Source: Anticarsia gemmatalis (Eukaryota > Arthropoda > Insecta > Lepidoptera > Erebidae). Taken from it: a stretch of 64,000 bases of DNA. The position numbers were made by a program, and so were the translations under genes. The notes beneath the pieces are model-generated. The model was not told the origin of the DNA. It did not search any database and saw nothing but the letters and a program-made list of their open reading frames with translations. The stretch is from positions 5,342,501 to 5,406,500 of the forward strand of contig NC_134770.1 in NCBI RefSeq assembly GCF_050436995.1, read 5' to 3'. Shown here one piece after another: positions 13,801 through 27,300 of this stretch (its first letter is position 1; the number at the start of each line of letters is the position of its first letter).

Positions 13801-16800
13801 AGGTGTATTTAAGTTAACTTAATATCATATTTTACTCAACGAATAGAAATGATAGATTATTATTCAAATCCTTATCTACCTAGCAATGGAACAGTAACGG
13901 AATAAAACTATTTGAAAAGACCTTAGTCGGATAAGTTATTATTTTTATTTTTTGTTTATTTACAGTCTAAGAGCTTTAACAGAGAAAAGTTAAGGCTAAA
14001 AACTAGCTATTATAATTTCATAGAGCCTTGGTTCCTTTTATGTCAAAAGTGCAGACACTGGAAACAATCGCATACAGCCAACGCACGTGACACATGCAAT
14101 AGTATTCCTTTTACAAACATCGCATCAATAAGTGCTAACTGTGTACTGTACTGTTACTGATCGTGATCGCTTCAGTAATTTGACGTCATAGCGTGCGAAC
14201 GAGAAATTACGCCTGTCATCAATTAAAAAACAACTCAAAAACTGTGTGTGGCTATGAAACCGTAATAAATACTTTGTTTAAAGTTTGTTTTTAAGGTAAT
14301 AGTCTATACCCATAATTATGAGCGCGTATTAAAGAAAATGTATGTCTTGCGAAATGCGGATTACTTTAGTCAACCTTATTTCTGTAATTCTTTAAAGAGA
14401 ACGTAATCCGAATCCGAAATGTCGAAATTTTGATCAGAAATATCAAGCTAAAATATATTTGTCCTGTCCCAAATCACAGATTTTCTTCGCTCCAATAACA
14501 ATTTCCCGCAAACAATAAACGGGGAACGTAACATGAAACGAAAGCATTAATCCCTCGCTTTATGTAAAACCGCATTGAACACCATTAATTTTAGCCTTTA
14601 GGAACACTATCGTAACTCGCCGCCCGCTAATTTAATACCCCCACACTCAGATCAGTGCATAATGCACAGGACATATCAGTGACGAACTAATTTCAACCCA
14701 ATCGCAGAAATATTAAAGTCTAAATTGCTAAAACATATAGTACAGTAGGATCGTTGTCTATTGCTCAGATGATCGGTGTAGTGCACACGATTATACACTC
14801 GGTTGCCTGTGTAAAATAGAGCTTACATTGTCTGCAAAAAAAAAATGACGTCAATGTCAAAATGAGAATTAACTTTTTATTGTTTTTTTTTTGTCCCTTC
14901 TAAAGATACCGAACATTTATCATGTTTTAGTGTCTTAAAAATTTAAAATACAGTTAAAAATTGACATTATTCATACAATTAGTAAAGAAGGTAATTTTGA
15001 AATAGTGCAGCTTAAATTGTTTGTTCAAGAGTCTCTTGACCGATATTGCGAGTTAATCAACAATTGCAGACTTGCAGTAAACTGTACGATAAGATAACAA
15101 AGAGTCCTGTCCTTGGCTCACAAGACATTCGTAGTTAATACTAAAACACGACTGCTAGTTTCATTAAACTGAGAAAATTTATCAACGTCCCTAACGTATT
15201 TAAAAAGTGTTTTAAGTTATATAAAATAATAGTTTGTGCTCTCATGTCGCCTCAGTGTATTTGGCATTGATTGATTGGCAAAGAATACCACAATAAAATA
15301 TTCTAAGTTAGATATTGATTTGAAGTAAAAATTAGAAAGTATTGTTCAAAAGGATTTTAAGCTTTTTGACAGATATTTTTTGTGCGCAATTTATCTATCG
15401 TAAATAAATGGCACATTTGTACAATAGTAAATAAATCCTAAAACACCTCCAAACAACTAACAATACGTACATTTGCGTAATTGACATTTACGTAAATCAC
15501 ATGATTTATTCCTAACATTATTTAACTATGAGCACAGAGTCATAAATTCAATAATATAATGTACAAAACAACATTACTTTGATGGCACAATGTTGTATGG
15601 AGTTGAATAACATCGCAACTCCATAAATCCTATGTATCCCGTACATTCACGGAATATACCGTTTACCTGCTTGCGAAATTATTAAAATACCATAAATTTC
15701 GAGCCGCATCAAAAGACTTGGTTTCAACATTTTATCACGTCTGTCTACAACACTACAAAAGCGCGGTATTTCCAGAAAGTACTTAAGCTTTTTAGTCACA
15801 TTCAAACATGTTCAAAGTATTCAACATTTGATTGACTTTTAAACCGAAATATCTTAGAATTTGATGAATACCGTGTAATTACAGAATCCAGGCTTTATAA
15901 AGGTACCTACTCATTAAAAGAAAAAGTAATAAAATATTATTAATGTTGTTGTACAACCATAGTCATATTTTTATTAAATAGCGTTACATTACATCAGCCT
16001 CCAATCCATAGAACACCAAAAAGGAAAGGATTGACCGTGTTAAATTCAACAGTTATTTAACAACTCAATCGATTACACTGAGTAATCATTATAGTTGTTT
16101 AATTATCACAATCATTATGGTTATAAGTGCATCCTGTCTAAAGAAAACGTGTATAAGCTACTTGAAGTAGCAATCTCGCAATTATTACGTAACATTTACA
16201 CCGGCCCGCATTCGCTGCAATTTATTTAAACGCATGTTGCATTAACGAAAGTGAATACCAGAAGCAATAAGATGAAAAAATTGTTTCCTTTGCCACGGCT
16301 TGAGGCTATAGGAATAAAATATAGGTCTTGCACTGTTGCCTTAGACTTTAGACCGACATTCTCACTTTAAATGGGGTTTGTTTTTTTTTCCATAGGCTAT
16401 AAAAAATGTAGAAAAAGCATAATCAATGTCTTTCTAGCATAACAGCTTAAAAATAAAATCGCTGGTTCAACTTAAGGTCTCCCAAATGCGAATATACTCT
16501 TGGCAGCAAAATTCATGCATTCACTTCATTGATTCAAACATTCTACGCTAAACGTAAACACGAACACAGTCAATATTACATTCCAATATGGTTGTACCTC
16601 TCAGCTACACGACAATACCACAAACACTGTTTATTTAACCATAAATATTTCGAAACGCGGTCCAAATGCATAACAGTACATTTAATTGTCAATTCTGTAA
16701 TACGTTACGCCATGTCGTGGTTCGCAAGTGGTAACTATGACCTATGATTATGCTAATGTCATATCTTGAGAGAGATTCGCTCTTCGCTTTGTTTCCTATT

Positions 16801-16824
16801 GGCGTATCTGATGTTACATGTCGA

Positions 16825-16832
16825 TGACGTCA
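16825..16832. promoter_or_regulatory. perfect CRE palindrome TGACGTCA
   Basis: An exact 8-bp cAMP-response-element palindrome sits in a short island of higher complexity, with an inverted CCAAT-like attgg at about 16798 upstream. It could mark an internal enhancer or alternative promoter, but an 8-mer can occur by chance in 64 kb. Confidence 0.25.
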
Positions 16833-17557
16833 TAGATTGCTTTTCGATGTCATCTGTCAAAGGGTCAAAAGGTGACAATGACATTTGGTACACGATCTTG
16901 CGATACCCCCGTTTTAAAACTGTCCTAAATGCAGTTAAATCACCGCTACCCTTTCCAGCTGTCATTTACAGGAAGCCGCCATTAATAAAGCTTTCATTAG
17001 CAGATATTTATACCAGGAATTAATGGTAGAGCAGAAATAGAATAGTAAGTACACTAGACTAACATTGAATAGTACAAATTCTTTACTACAAACTGTAATA
17101 GAGTGAAATAGGATCGACACGCAAACCTTAGAGCTTAGTTTTGATAACAACGATGTAATCATAACCCTCGTTTGCTGCTGTATAAAATGTCTACTTCTAC
17201 TAACCTATAATAAAGGCTTAAGAAACGACACCGTCTGATCGTATTTAGGCAAGCAGGTAAATAAAATGCTCATAAGAAACAGCATCAAGTTGCATAAAAT
17301 TTATTTGAATTACACTAAGATCTCAATCACTCTTGTTTGACTAAAAAACCCAATTTTTTGCAGGCGTTTCTTATAGGATTACTTTCACGTAGCAAGAAGT
17401 ATGTTTATGTGTGAATCTTATTTAATACACACTTATAGAATATCAATTACCTGCAATATTCTCTCATGGATAAAACATCAGTTTAAACTTTAAAATATCT
17501 GCTTTCATTTTTACTTTAAAGCTATGGTAAAACTTATTTCTATTTGTGTTTTGTATT

Positions 17558-17640
17558 TCATTGGTGTGTTGCCTCGGATTCGAACCTGCGATCATTTGCG
17601 TGGGAGGTGCCAACTTAAACCACTCGGCTATCACTTGATG
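17558..17640 (-). mobile_element. tRNA-like head of SINE family C
   Basis: Only the head is kept: on the plus strand 'attggtgtgttgcctcggat', then 'tcgaacctgcga', and 'ccactcggctatcac'. On the minus strand this is an A-box/B-box pair with gttcgaatccgagg. The same head forms the end of the element at 62914-63212. Confidence 0.7.
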
Positions 17641-18332
17641 TTAGTTATTATATCTACTACGTAAAAAATCTCTTGTATGACATCAATTTTAATATTAAAT
17701 TGTATCGTTCCTTGTCAGCAGTCAGCTGTGATGGAACACGATGTCTTAACTCATGCGCACCTCACATGATTAACCAGTTGCGACACAAATATAGGAATAA
17801 TCACCCTGGCCGTCATTAACAGTAACTCGGAACAAGTAAAATGTTGGCAAGACGTGTCAAACTTTTTCTTAAAACGAAGTAACCAAGTGTTGCTAGGTTT
17901 GAAAATTGGGCGTAACTTTAAAATTCTTGCAGCGATTTTATTTGCAACTTTACATTTACGGATACAGAGAGATTGATGAGCTTTCGTTCACATTTCCACT
18001 TACAAGCGCTAGTTTGAATATCAATATCAGCTTTTAAATAGACTTGTACTCGAAAGTTTCGTTAAATATTTTCTCTCATGTTTAATACGAGATGAAAACC
18101 ATTAGAGAAAACAGTTGCAGTAAGTGCTTTTACAATTTTAGAACCTAAATACATAGATAGATATAGACCATCAAGTCTATATTGGGTTACGACTATAAAG
18201 TCTTATCGCTTAAAAATTGTTGGGCTTGTTGTCATTAAAAATAGTAAAACTAATCTAGATGAAGCAACATAATCTATGATGTTTTGTAATGAATCAGTGT
18301 GGCGCGCAATCTGAAACGCGGTCGGGTGCAGG

Positions 18333-19185
18333 CAGTGTTGGGCAAAATTTAGTTTGATTGATGATTGATGATTAAGATTAAATTATTTATTCATGACTAA
18401 TGAATAATGACTAAAAAAATTCAATCATGAGTCGTGATTGATGATTAATTAGTGTTAGTGTTAGTTATTCAATCATCACTAAAATTTGTATGACTAAAAA
18501 TAATAGTTAAATAAAATAAAGCTTTTCAAGTCTACGTTCCATGAATGTTGATTTGTTAATCACAGGTTATTAATTAAAGCTAGTTTTACAACAGAATCAG
18601 TTTTTTTTAATTTACACAGGTACACATTTGCAAAAATAAGTTTGGGCTAATTTAGTTTCAAATAATTTAAATTGCTTTTTAAAACCTCGCAGTTTTCAAA
18701 TTGTTCATCAGACAATCTATGTGATTTAGGTAGGCTGGTCATTGTTGCGTATGAAAACATACTTTCTACAGGACCAGAAGATGGCATGGGTATATTATAC
18801 TTCAAAAATATTTTCTATTATAATATTTACAATAGAAGTAAGTATAATCTAATAAAAAGATAAAGAAAATCAAATTTTATAAATAATGGAATTATCTTCT
18901 TTCAGTCAACTTAAGGTGGTGATCAGTTATAGTTTTATTGATGTGTTGAATTAAACTAAAATTGAGTCACCTGACTTATTTTTTTTAGTTTAATCATCAT
19001 ACAAAAATACAATAAATTAGTCATCAGTCATTTAATCATTAAATGACTGATGACTAATTTATTTAATCATGATTATGATTATTATTTTTACTTATGATTA
19101 ATTCAATCATGACTAAAAAAATCATGACTAAATTAGTCATGAATAATCAATTGATTGAAAAAATTAGTTGATTGACCCAACACTG
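18333..19185. mobile_element. hAT-type non-autonomous element with intact 8-bp target duplication
   Basis: The element begins CAGTGTTGGG and ends CCCAACACTG. It is flanked on both sides by exactly GGTGCAGG (18325-18332 and 19186-19193). An 8-bp duplication and CAG..CTG termini are hallmarks of the hAT superfamily. The 853-bp interior is very AT-rich and crowded with ATGACT/AGTCAT and TGATGATT motifs near both ends. It has no transposase frame: the longest open frame, 18672-18863, has no recognisable domain. The intact duplication suggests a fairly recent insertion. Confidence 0.93.
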
Positions 19186-22100
19186 GGTGCAGGAAACCAC
19201 TGGCGCCGGCGGTCTGAGACACGTATCAAAGATGAAACTCATCCTCGACGAGTCTTAACTAGGTCTTCAGGTATTTTATAAATAAACTCATTTATTAATC
19301 AGTGTTATATTATTTTTAAACGATAACTGGTATAATTAATAAGCTCGGCTGTGAATGCTGATCACGAGTGTCCATTTCCGGGTGCAAGACACACAGACAA
19401 AAAAACAAATTTAAATGATACAACAAATTTAAATTTAATATTAAAATTGAAGTTATTGATTTTTCTTCGGATTTTTCAACTCATCGTGGCGGGTTATTGT
19501 TCATAACTATTAAATCATTTTATATCTAAAATCCTATATACCCACTTATGTATGAGTTAAAGACGTATACCATCATATTTTTGCCTCAACTTTAAAATAA
19601 AAACGAAGTTATCAGACAAAAAAAAATCTGGTTACTTGTGTCAATAAGTTGCATACCAAAGTAGATGTTTTAGCAAAATGTTTAAAAACACTACATTTAT
19701 TTGAGTGCCTCTCTACTCGAATTTAACAACACATCATCGATATTAAACTTCAAAGCCAAGGATAGGAAACTTATTGTACATGAAACGTATGCCATAAAAC
19801 GAACGAATAAGACGACGGTACAAAGATGAACTTCCATAATGCACTTCTCTCCTCTCCAGACAGTTGATTAAACAATATTGTATAGGTTTTGATAGAACCG
19901 CGATAGGTGCTCGACTCCGTCTAGACTTCAAAGACTTCCCTTACTATTCAGACACAAAGTGCTTGCCTGCAGTCCGTTTCCGCTTAGTTATTCTGAGATT
20001 AAACTAGGGGTTAATGTTTGCTTTATGTAAATTAGTATCGGAATAAAAAAGCCAAGCTTTGTGCTTCTGAGTACTTCTGACAGATAAAAAGGCGCCAATT
20101 TGTCTAGAATTTATGCATAGACTCTGACGGTCGTTGACCTTACTGCAGTATAAACGCAGAAAAAATAATGATTTGTTTTTTTTTAAACTAGTTGTCGTCG
20201 TGCATATTTTTTTAAACTAAGAATTTATTTAGGTAGTGCCGTTTCAATAAAGATCGCAATGTAAAAAGAGAAAATCGGATTGTTATGAAAGTGATCTTCG
20301 CAAACAAATCGATTAAATCGCAGAAAAAATCGACTAATATTTAATATAAAATATCGACTGCAAATCGGATATTTAAGACGTTTACTCATTAAGATTGTCC
20401 TAAATTATTTGGCATTTCGTAATTGTTATAAATGTGTCCTAAATCAAGCAACGAACTAAATGCTACAGGCACAATAGGTTGCACAATGCAAGTGAGTGCA
20501 GAGTGACTAACGATCGACGCAGACAATGCGTTACCTGGCCGAATGTTTGCGGGAATATTGATTCATCAGCGGCTCATGAGACACGCCTAGTCTAGTAAGA
20601 TACCAATTGGACTAATTCATTTGCGGTAGCCTATTTGTTTATACAAATACAAAAGATTTTGCTCTACATAGATACTAATTGTGCTGTTTTCTACAGTATT
20701 GATGTATGTTTTGAGGTACAAACCTACAAACTAAATAATGTGAAACCTAGAGGTATTGCTTTATTAAATATCTAATATAATAAACTGATTAAAGTGAGCA
20801 TTCACCCATATTTAACAATGTCATATTGTCTACACTCTTTGTCATATTTAAATTGAATTTTAGTATCGTATTGTTAATTTGATTGGCATATTATTATTTT
20901 ACAAACAATTGCGATTGCGAAACAATGATATTTGCAAAATAGTAAAACACGCCACAAGCCTAGACAAATTACGCTGACGAGATACAAATTCAACAATTTC
21001 AATGGTTTAGCATAAAGCACTAGAAAATCGACTAATAAAAACGCCATCAACGTCTTATAAAAAAGATATAAATAATTCGGCTCATTTGATATCAGAGCTC
21101 TATGGTGTTAAAGGCGCCAACTGTCGAATTTCAAATTAAGAACATCCGGTGTAACGGGTGTGCTCTAAGGAAGCGCACTTCATTAATTCAGTTGCGATAC
21201 AATGGTAGCACTGATTCTCTTCGCATTGAGAAAATAATGAGACAATGAAGTTGATTAAGCCGTTTTACGTTATTTAAAGGTGTCTCTTTGTGAAGCAAAC
21301 AGGTAGTATTATTCAAGAAAATGTTCCGTCACTTTTTATCTTAGTCAAACATTCTTTGTGAGAGATAAGCACAATAATTACCAGTTACATGTGTAGTTTA
21401 GTGTCGGTACTCAATGAGGCAGAGAATTGAATAGAGAACATTATTTTTCGAAGTATAATGGCTACTTTGAAGTATCATCATTGAGTTGATGTATGAGTCA
21501 TCGATATTCCGTGGCCTTCTCAATAGTACTATCTAAATTGTACTAGTTTGCGTGTGCGGTAACTACCATACATCGACTTGCGTACTTATACTATATTCGG
21601 TATCAACTAACAATACTAATTGAGTTTCGTGCGTAACTGTGAATTTCCACGTGTTATCATCATATTTCATATAAATACTGAATACTTGCTGTTTACTTAC
21701 AAAGAGAACTACTGTTATTTTTATACTATTCTTGTCTACACAACGTAAAGTGAATTTTATTCCCTAAAAAAACTATAATGTGGGTAACACTTTTGCACCA
21801 CCCAGGATTCGAATTCCCACTGAATTTATGCCCAGCTGTTTATAATACTACCGCTATACGAACTTTAACGTTAATTCAAATCAAAATCGTCAAATCTGTG
21901 CCATGGACTTTGCACTTAATTCTGTAAGTTATGATATTTTCAATTGAAGATAAGAAAAGTTAAACGAATAAAACTTAAATCAATAGTTATTTTGCGTGTG
22001 CTGAGTTGAGATATAAGAACAATGTAGCGTTTAAAAATACTCTATTATTTATTACCAAATAACTAGGTGATATGATAATGACATCTTTTCAAACTGAATC

Positions 22101-22534
22101 ACTCAGTACAAAAAGACCAAACTACACCGACTTAACAAAAAACCACACTATTATTTAGAAACACGAAACAAGCATTCATTAAACACCTGCAGCGTGTATT
22201 TACGTAATAAATTATTATTATTATCATAAACCAGCGTTCCGTGTACTTATTTTAGAAGAACGCAGTGATTGATCACGTAGTGGTTAATACAGCGACGCTT
22301 GATGCAACCGCAGGCTCGCAACAAACGCAATCCACTGCACACCATAAGTGGAAATGCTGCAAAAACCTGTCCCATCCCACCCCCGGGAAACTCACGACCG
22401 TGAAGATAAAAACATCGCACATTTTTACATATACTATCTAGAACACAGATTTTTTTACCTTATTTTCTACAAGGTTTTTATAAGTACGCTGTCTTAATCC
22501 GTTTGGTAACGAAGCAATGAACTTTAAAACTTAC

Positions 22535-22589
22535 CGAAAAAATCCTCCCATGTCATAGAATGATCAGAATCACCGTTCGCACCGTCCAT
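22535..22589 (-). CDS. putative first coding exon of a minus-strand gene
   Basis: On the minus strand an ATG in good context (aagATGg) opens 18 codons plus one base, MDGANGDSDHSMTWEDFF, and runs into a strong donor (tttttcg|gtaagttt). The acidic, serine- and glycine-containing start followed by MTWEDFF looks like real protein rather than noise. The DNA just upstream (22740-22870 on the plus strand) is a GC-richer, promoter-like island. I do not recognise the protein, and no following exon could be assigned to the left, so its first intron would exceed 22 kb and leave the window. A chance ATG-plus-donor cannot be excluded. Confidence 0.5.
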
Positions 22590-24375
22590 CTTCAAACACT
22601 TTTAGATACGCTAACTCAACATTTCCAACTGCGTGCAAGTAATAAAAACACAATATCGTTTTATTTCTATGTCACCAAACACAACTGGTTACATTTTTTG
22701 TTTGTTGATAAACAAAAAGACATCGCGTTCGATACTCTCGCGGCAGCGGGGCAACGAAACGCACGGCCTCACGCTCGACGCTCGACTCGTGAATGAAACG
22801 AAACGAAAAAGTTTGTTCCCTTTCGGCCGCCTCACATCTATCCCGCGCGACGCAAGAGCTTCACTTAGTTCACTTCAGTTTATCTTTGCTTGCTCAACTA
22901 ATAAGCATAATCTCTGTGGAAGTTTCCTGCAGGTAGTGGTTATGAAACTGCATCTTGATAGCGAACTAAAACGGGTCAAACTTACTTTCATAAATCGTTA
23001 AGTCCGGCTATACGTTAATTAAGAATAAACGCCTGTGCAAAAAGAGCTTGCAAAAATATGTGAAATGTAGAAATTTTATTGCAAACATTGTTTTTTTTAA
23101 GCATAGCCCGGAAATAGTTCTACGGGAGTGTAGTAGTTCAACGGTTATCAGTATCCCACAGTGCATTTGCAAGGTTCGATTCCTATAGCACTGTCAAACT
23201 TTACCGGCTGTAATTCTACTGTTATTTTAAGTAAACGTATAAGGATATCTTATTGTTAAAAAAATCGCAATAATATTAGATAATTCATTTTGTGTCACAT
23301 TAAACAGATGTTTCTGAATTGTTATTGATAGAAATCAGCTGTAGTTTGCGTACACATCCACACATGAATCATGATAGCATCAAATATAAATTATGTTATG
23401 TAGATACTTCCTAGTACTCATGCTAAACGTATTTCCACGTAGACACAACGGTGCCTAGGCATGTTACATCCTAACGTCTTAGTAACTCGGAAACATTAAA
23501 ATGTTTATATTCCGGAAATACTTTCGGCTAATTCAAAAACTAAAAAAAACTCGGATAACGGGCATTGATCTTTGGTAGGGATGTTAAAACTTTTAGTCGA
23601 GTTTTGCCAATGACAGATTCCGTATAATTGCAAAATTTTATGAAAATATGGATTTCATAATTTTATGACAAATATGCCATTGAAATGATTTATTTTTATT
23701 CACTTATTATACCCCATTTATACATACCTAACCAAATCATTTTGTGATCTCAACCAAGTTTTTAGGAAATTATACGATTTGTTCATTATTTTAGTCTCGT
23801 TAAATAGCATATAATTATAATGACAGAGTAATGCGACGTTCAATTTATTGTTATGTCTTCTCAGGTAACCTTTCGAGTCGTTTGCTTTGCCCTGTTGTTT
23901 GGAATCTGAACAAAATAGTAACTCGACTATATCCTTATTTCTAGAACAAACGGAATGTGTATGCCCAACACTAGTAACACAAACAACATGGCGGAATTTT
24001 GATCAGTTGTTATGTTTCGTATACTTTTTCATCAAAAACTTTAACAATTTGAGTATCTCTATGTGTGCTATTAACGCTACATAGTAGTCTTCAATCAACT
24101 CTTTCAAATTTATATAGAGTATTAGTTGGACATCCATTTATTCACTGCTGGGAAATGAGTTAGGTAAGTGTACGTTAGTAAGATAAAATTAACGGATAAT
24201 TTCATTTTATCGTCACATTGTGGAGCACGTTGATGTTTATTAAATTAAACTGCAACTTTACATAACTTTGCTTTGATTTCTTTCAGTGCGTTGTGAGCTG
24301 TCGTTAGTGAATGAAACTGCATACAAAAGAAAGTCATTGAACTAGATAGATTACGATATTCTGAATGTTTTCGCT
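22590..24375. promoter_or_regulatory. divergent intergenic interval between the 22.5-kb exon and the VRK gene
   Basis: The interval separates two start codons that point away from each other. A locally GC-rich block at about 22735-22870 (cgcggcagcgg, ggccgcctcac, cccgcgcgacgc) would be the promoter and 5' UTR of the minus-strand gene. The VRK 5' UTR is probably within 24280-24375. The open frames across 22560-23001 on the plus strand overlap this GC island and show no domain. A tRNA-like relic lies at 23110-23200. Nothing else could be named. Confidence 0.4.
23110..23200 (+). repeat. tRNA-like relic
   Basis: A run of about 75 bases has an A-box-like 'gtagtagttcaacggttatc' and a B-box 'ggttcgattcc' at tRNA-like spacing. 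However, it does not form a convincing acceptor stem or anticodon arm. It is probably the head of an old SINE, not a functional tRNA. Confidence 0.45.
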
Positions 24376-27300
24376 ATGCCGCGCCGCGGTACTGAGGTAG
24401 TGCAGCTGCCGTTGCCTCCTAAAAAGAAAACAAAGACTCTGGAGGAGCCCCCGAGCCTGGACGTCAGTTTCTGTGATGATGAAGCCCTGCCGCCTGGCAT
24501 CGTATTCACCGATGTACTTCAAAAAAAGTGGCGAATCGGGAAACCCATAGGTAAGAAAAAATAAACACATTCATAAAATATTCCGTTATTCATCCCCTTT
24601 TATCATATCAATACATGTTATTTTTTTTAATAATTACAAAATCAATATCTTAATCAATACTTTATTCAACTAGATCAGTATCACCTGATGACATAAAAAA
24701 ATGTCTTATACAAATAAAAACTAAGTTGACACTAAACATTACATTTTATGAGTTCACGAAAATGTGTGATGCATCATACTTTACCATATTGGTTTAATGA
24801 TGACATTTCTAAACAAGGCAGTGATGACAGACTTCTAATACTTATCTATCTTGCTAATATCAAATGATGCACTTTATAAATTGTTCAAATAAACATATTT
24901 ATACTTCAGACATACCTACATACTAATAAATGGGTTTTTAACTATTTTACCACTAGTAAACTGTAGATATACAAGGAGTATATATTAGTTATTAAATAAT
25001 AATAAAAGAAGGAACCCAACCCGCACTTGGCCAGCGTGGTGGGCTAAAGGCCTAAATCCTCCCTCATTACAGGAGGAGACCCTTGCCCAGCAGTGGGACA
25101 GTAATGGGTTAAGTTTATTTATTTAAAAGAAGGAAAAGTTTTAGGGCTCATTTTACCTGTAATTATTTCATTTAATTCTATACAATGTTTCATGTCTGTT
25201 TTCCATAAAACCACTCCTTATTTTCAAATTATTATTACAGGAATTTTGCATTAAATTACTCCTCATTTCTAGATTATTTTATCCCAATATCCTGGCCTCT
25301 CCCTGATAAGTTAAATTAAGCTATTAGCTGTAATAGATAGATATTATATACTTCATAACATCACAATAAAAAATCATGAATAAAAACCAAAATCTTACTT
25401 CACAGTGATATTTCATATAACAACAAACTTAAAATTAACATAAACTAGAAAGGGCTACACATAACTAATTAACAAAACAACACATGCATGGTACTAAAGA
25501 ATGTGCAAAGTACATGACAGTGAGAGAAACTTGTTTCAAACTAGACTCACCACTTTTAAGTACTCTGCTCTATCAACACAACATCTAGTTATGTTACTTT
25601 ACATCGTTGTAGCTCTCCTATGATTAACTTTATAGTTTAGTACTATATATTTTGATGGTAAATATATAACTACATATATTAACAGTATAAAGCTGATGAG
25701 TTTGTTTGTTTGATGAATGCACTAATGATTAATTTTGGACCAAGTATTTAAAATAAGTGACTAATTTACCTACTGGTTCAGAATAAAATAATAATACAAG
25801 GTCACTGGTAATATGAGGGATGTACCTGAGCATATGATACTAGGCTAGATTATTGTATAATACATATTTAGTTGTCGTGGGTGTATACAGTGTATGTAAT
25901 GTTTTCTTTAGATTAATATTGTGAAATATTAAGAACCTATTTTAAATTCGCATTTAAAATAAATAAATTCACATTTAGAAAGAGTGTCATATGCTGAGTG
26001 TGTTCTATCAATATGTTCCTTGAATTGCCGGTTACGCAGTATTGCAGCCTTTGAAATAAAATCCCATTTCTATCCCACTGTTTTGTATTCTTAAAGTAAG
26101 AACTACTAGAAAGAGAACTCGGAGATACTGTTACAGCTTGTCATTGACTTAATTTTACTGTTTAATGTCTTTATATTTAACCCAAAAATAACAGTTCCAG
26201 ATAATGTTCAATGTTAACAAATGTTATATATTATTATTTAAATCAGTGTTACAACATGTTATCACATAAGTTGAGTCATTGGGTATTATCATTTATTTTT
26301 AACTTACGATAAGTACATATATTTAGCTAAAATAAATCTGTTTTGTTTTTAACCACTATTTTATGAATCATTCATCTGATTCAAATATTACTTCTATTCA
26401 CATTATATTACAGAGTTCAATATGTCCGAAATTATTGTTAACAATAGTATAAATTATTAACAGACTGCACAACTGAATAAACAGCAGACATAATTTATTT
26501 ATTTTATTTTTTTTTTATTTATTTATTATGGTTTTCCCACAGAAAATGCGAGTATAAATACAATCAAATATTTTCTTAATTACTAAGGCTGTCACATTTT
26601 CCAATTACGGGACAACCGACATTCACATAGAAAATGAGACTATATACATTTAAAAAAAAAAATAACATTCAAGATAACAAAACATTAAAAACTACGGATA
26701 CAGGTGAATAAGAATAAAGAAAGTAAAAACATAATAATAATCATAACAGTACTTTAAAAAGAATAAAATAAAAAATTAAAAATAAAAACACTAATGAGAC
26801 TAATGAGATCATTCGGTGATGGTGTTAGTCTTGGAGGTTCGAATGGACTGGTAGATTCGGTTCTTGAGCTTAAATCTAGAATCGTGATACAGGTCTATGT
26901 CGGGCAGAGATTTGGTGGCATGGTTGAGTTCCCTACACATTCTGTGCATAGGAGAGTTTAGACCTATGTTGGTGTTAGATGTTGGCGTGTGATAAAATCT
27001 ATTAGAGGGATATCGTGGTATTTTATGGGGAACATTAAGTTTAATGCGGGATAACAATTCAGAATTATCCAATTCACCATTGGCCAGTTTATGCAGAAAC
27101 AGCAAGTCTTGAACGAGTCTTCGTTCTCGCAGTGCATACATATTGAAATGCTCAAGACGTTGCTTGTAAGGGGATCTGTGGGATATTCCCGAGGCGTCGT
27201 ATGCGAGTCTTCTTGTGAAAGCACGCTGGATACTTTCTACGCGTTGAGAGTGAACGGCATAATGGGGGTTCCACACCATACTTCCATACTCCAGCCGACT

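Larger units (their letters stand above)
1..22534. other. gene-poor, repeat-studded region; probably intronic to a minus-strand gene
   Basis: No conserved coding exon could be supported here on either strand. The open frames present are short, lack recognisable motifs and look like chance. The stretch is AT-rich and carries scattered repeats that are listed separately (MITE at 549, SINE/LINE tails at 1469, 2701, 4235, 4465 and 17558, hAT MITE at 18333). Because a good minus-strand first coding exon with a strong donor ends at 22535 and no partner exon is seen to its left, this region is most simply read as that gene's long first intron. That is inference. Subregions 657-1468, 2871-4234, 4618-7719, 7863-17557 and 19186-22534 show nothing else I can name apart from simple AT-rich runs and a CRE-like palindrome at 16825. 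Confidence 0.5.

Noticed and set aside
22560..23001. Two overlapping plus-strand frames (78 and 122 codons).
   Set aside because: They lie over the GC-rich promoter island of the minus-strand exon and have no family features. A stop-poor GC patch explains them.
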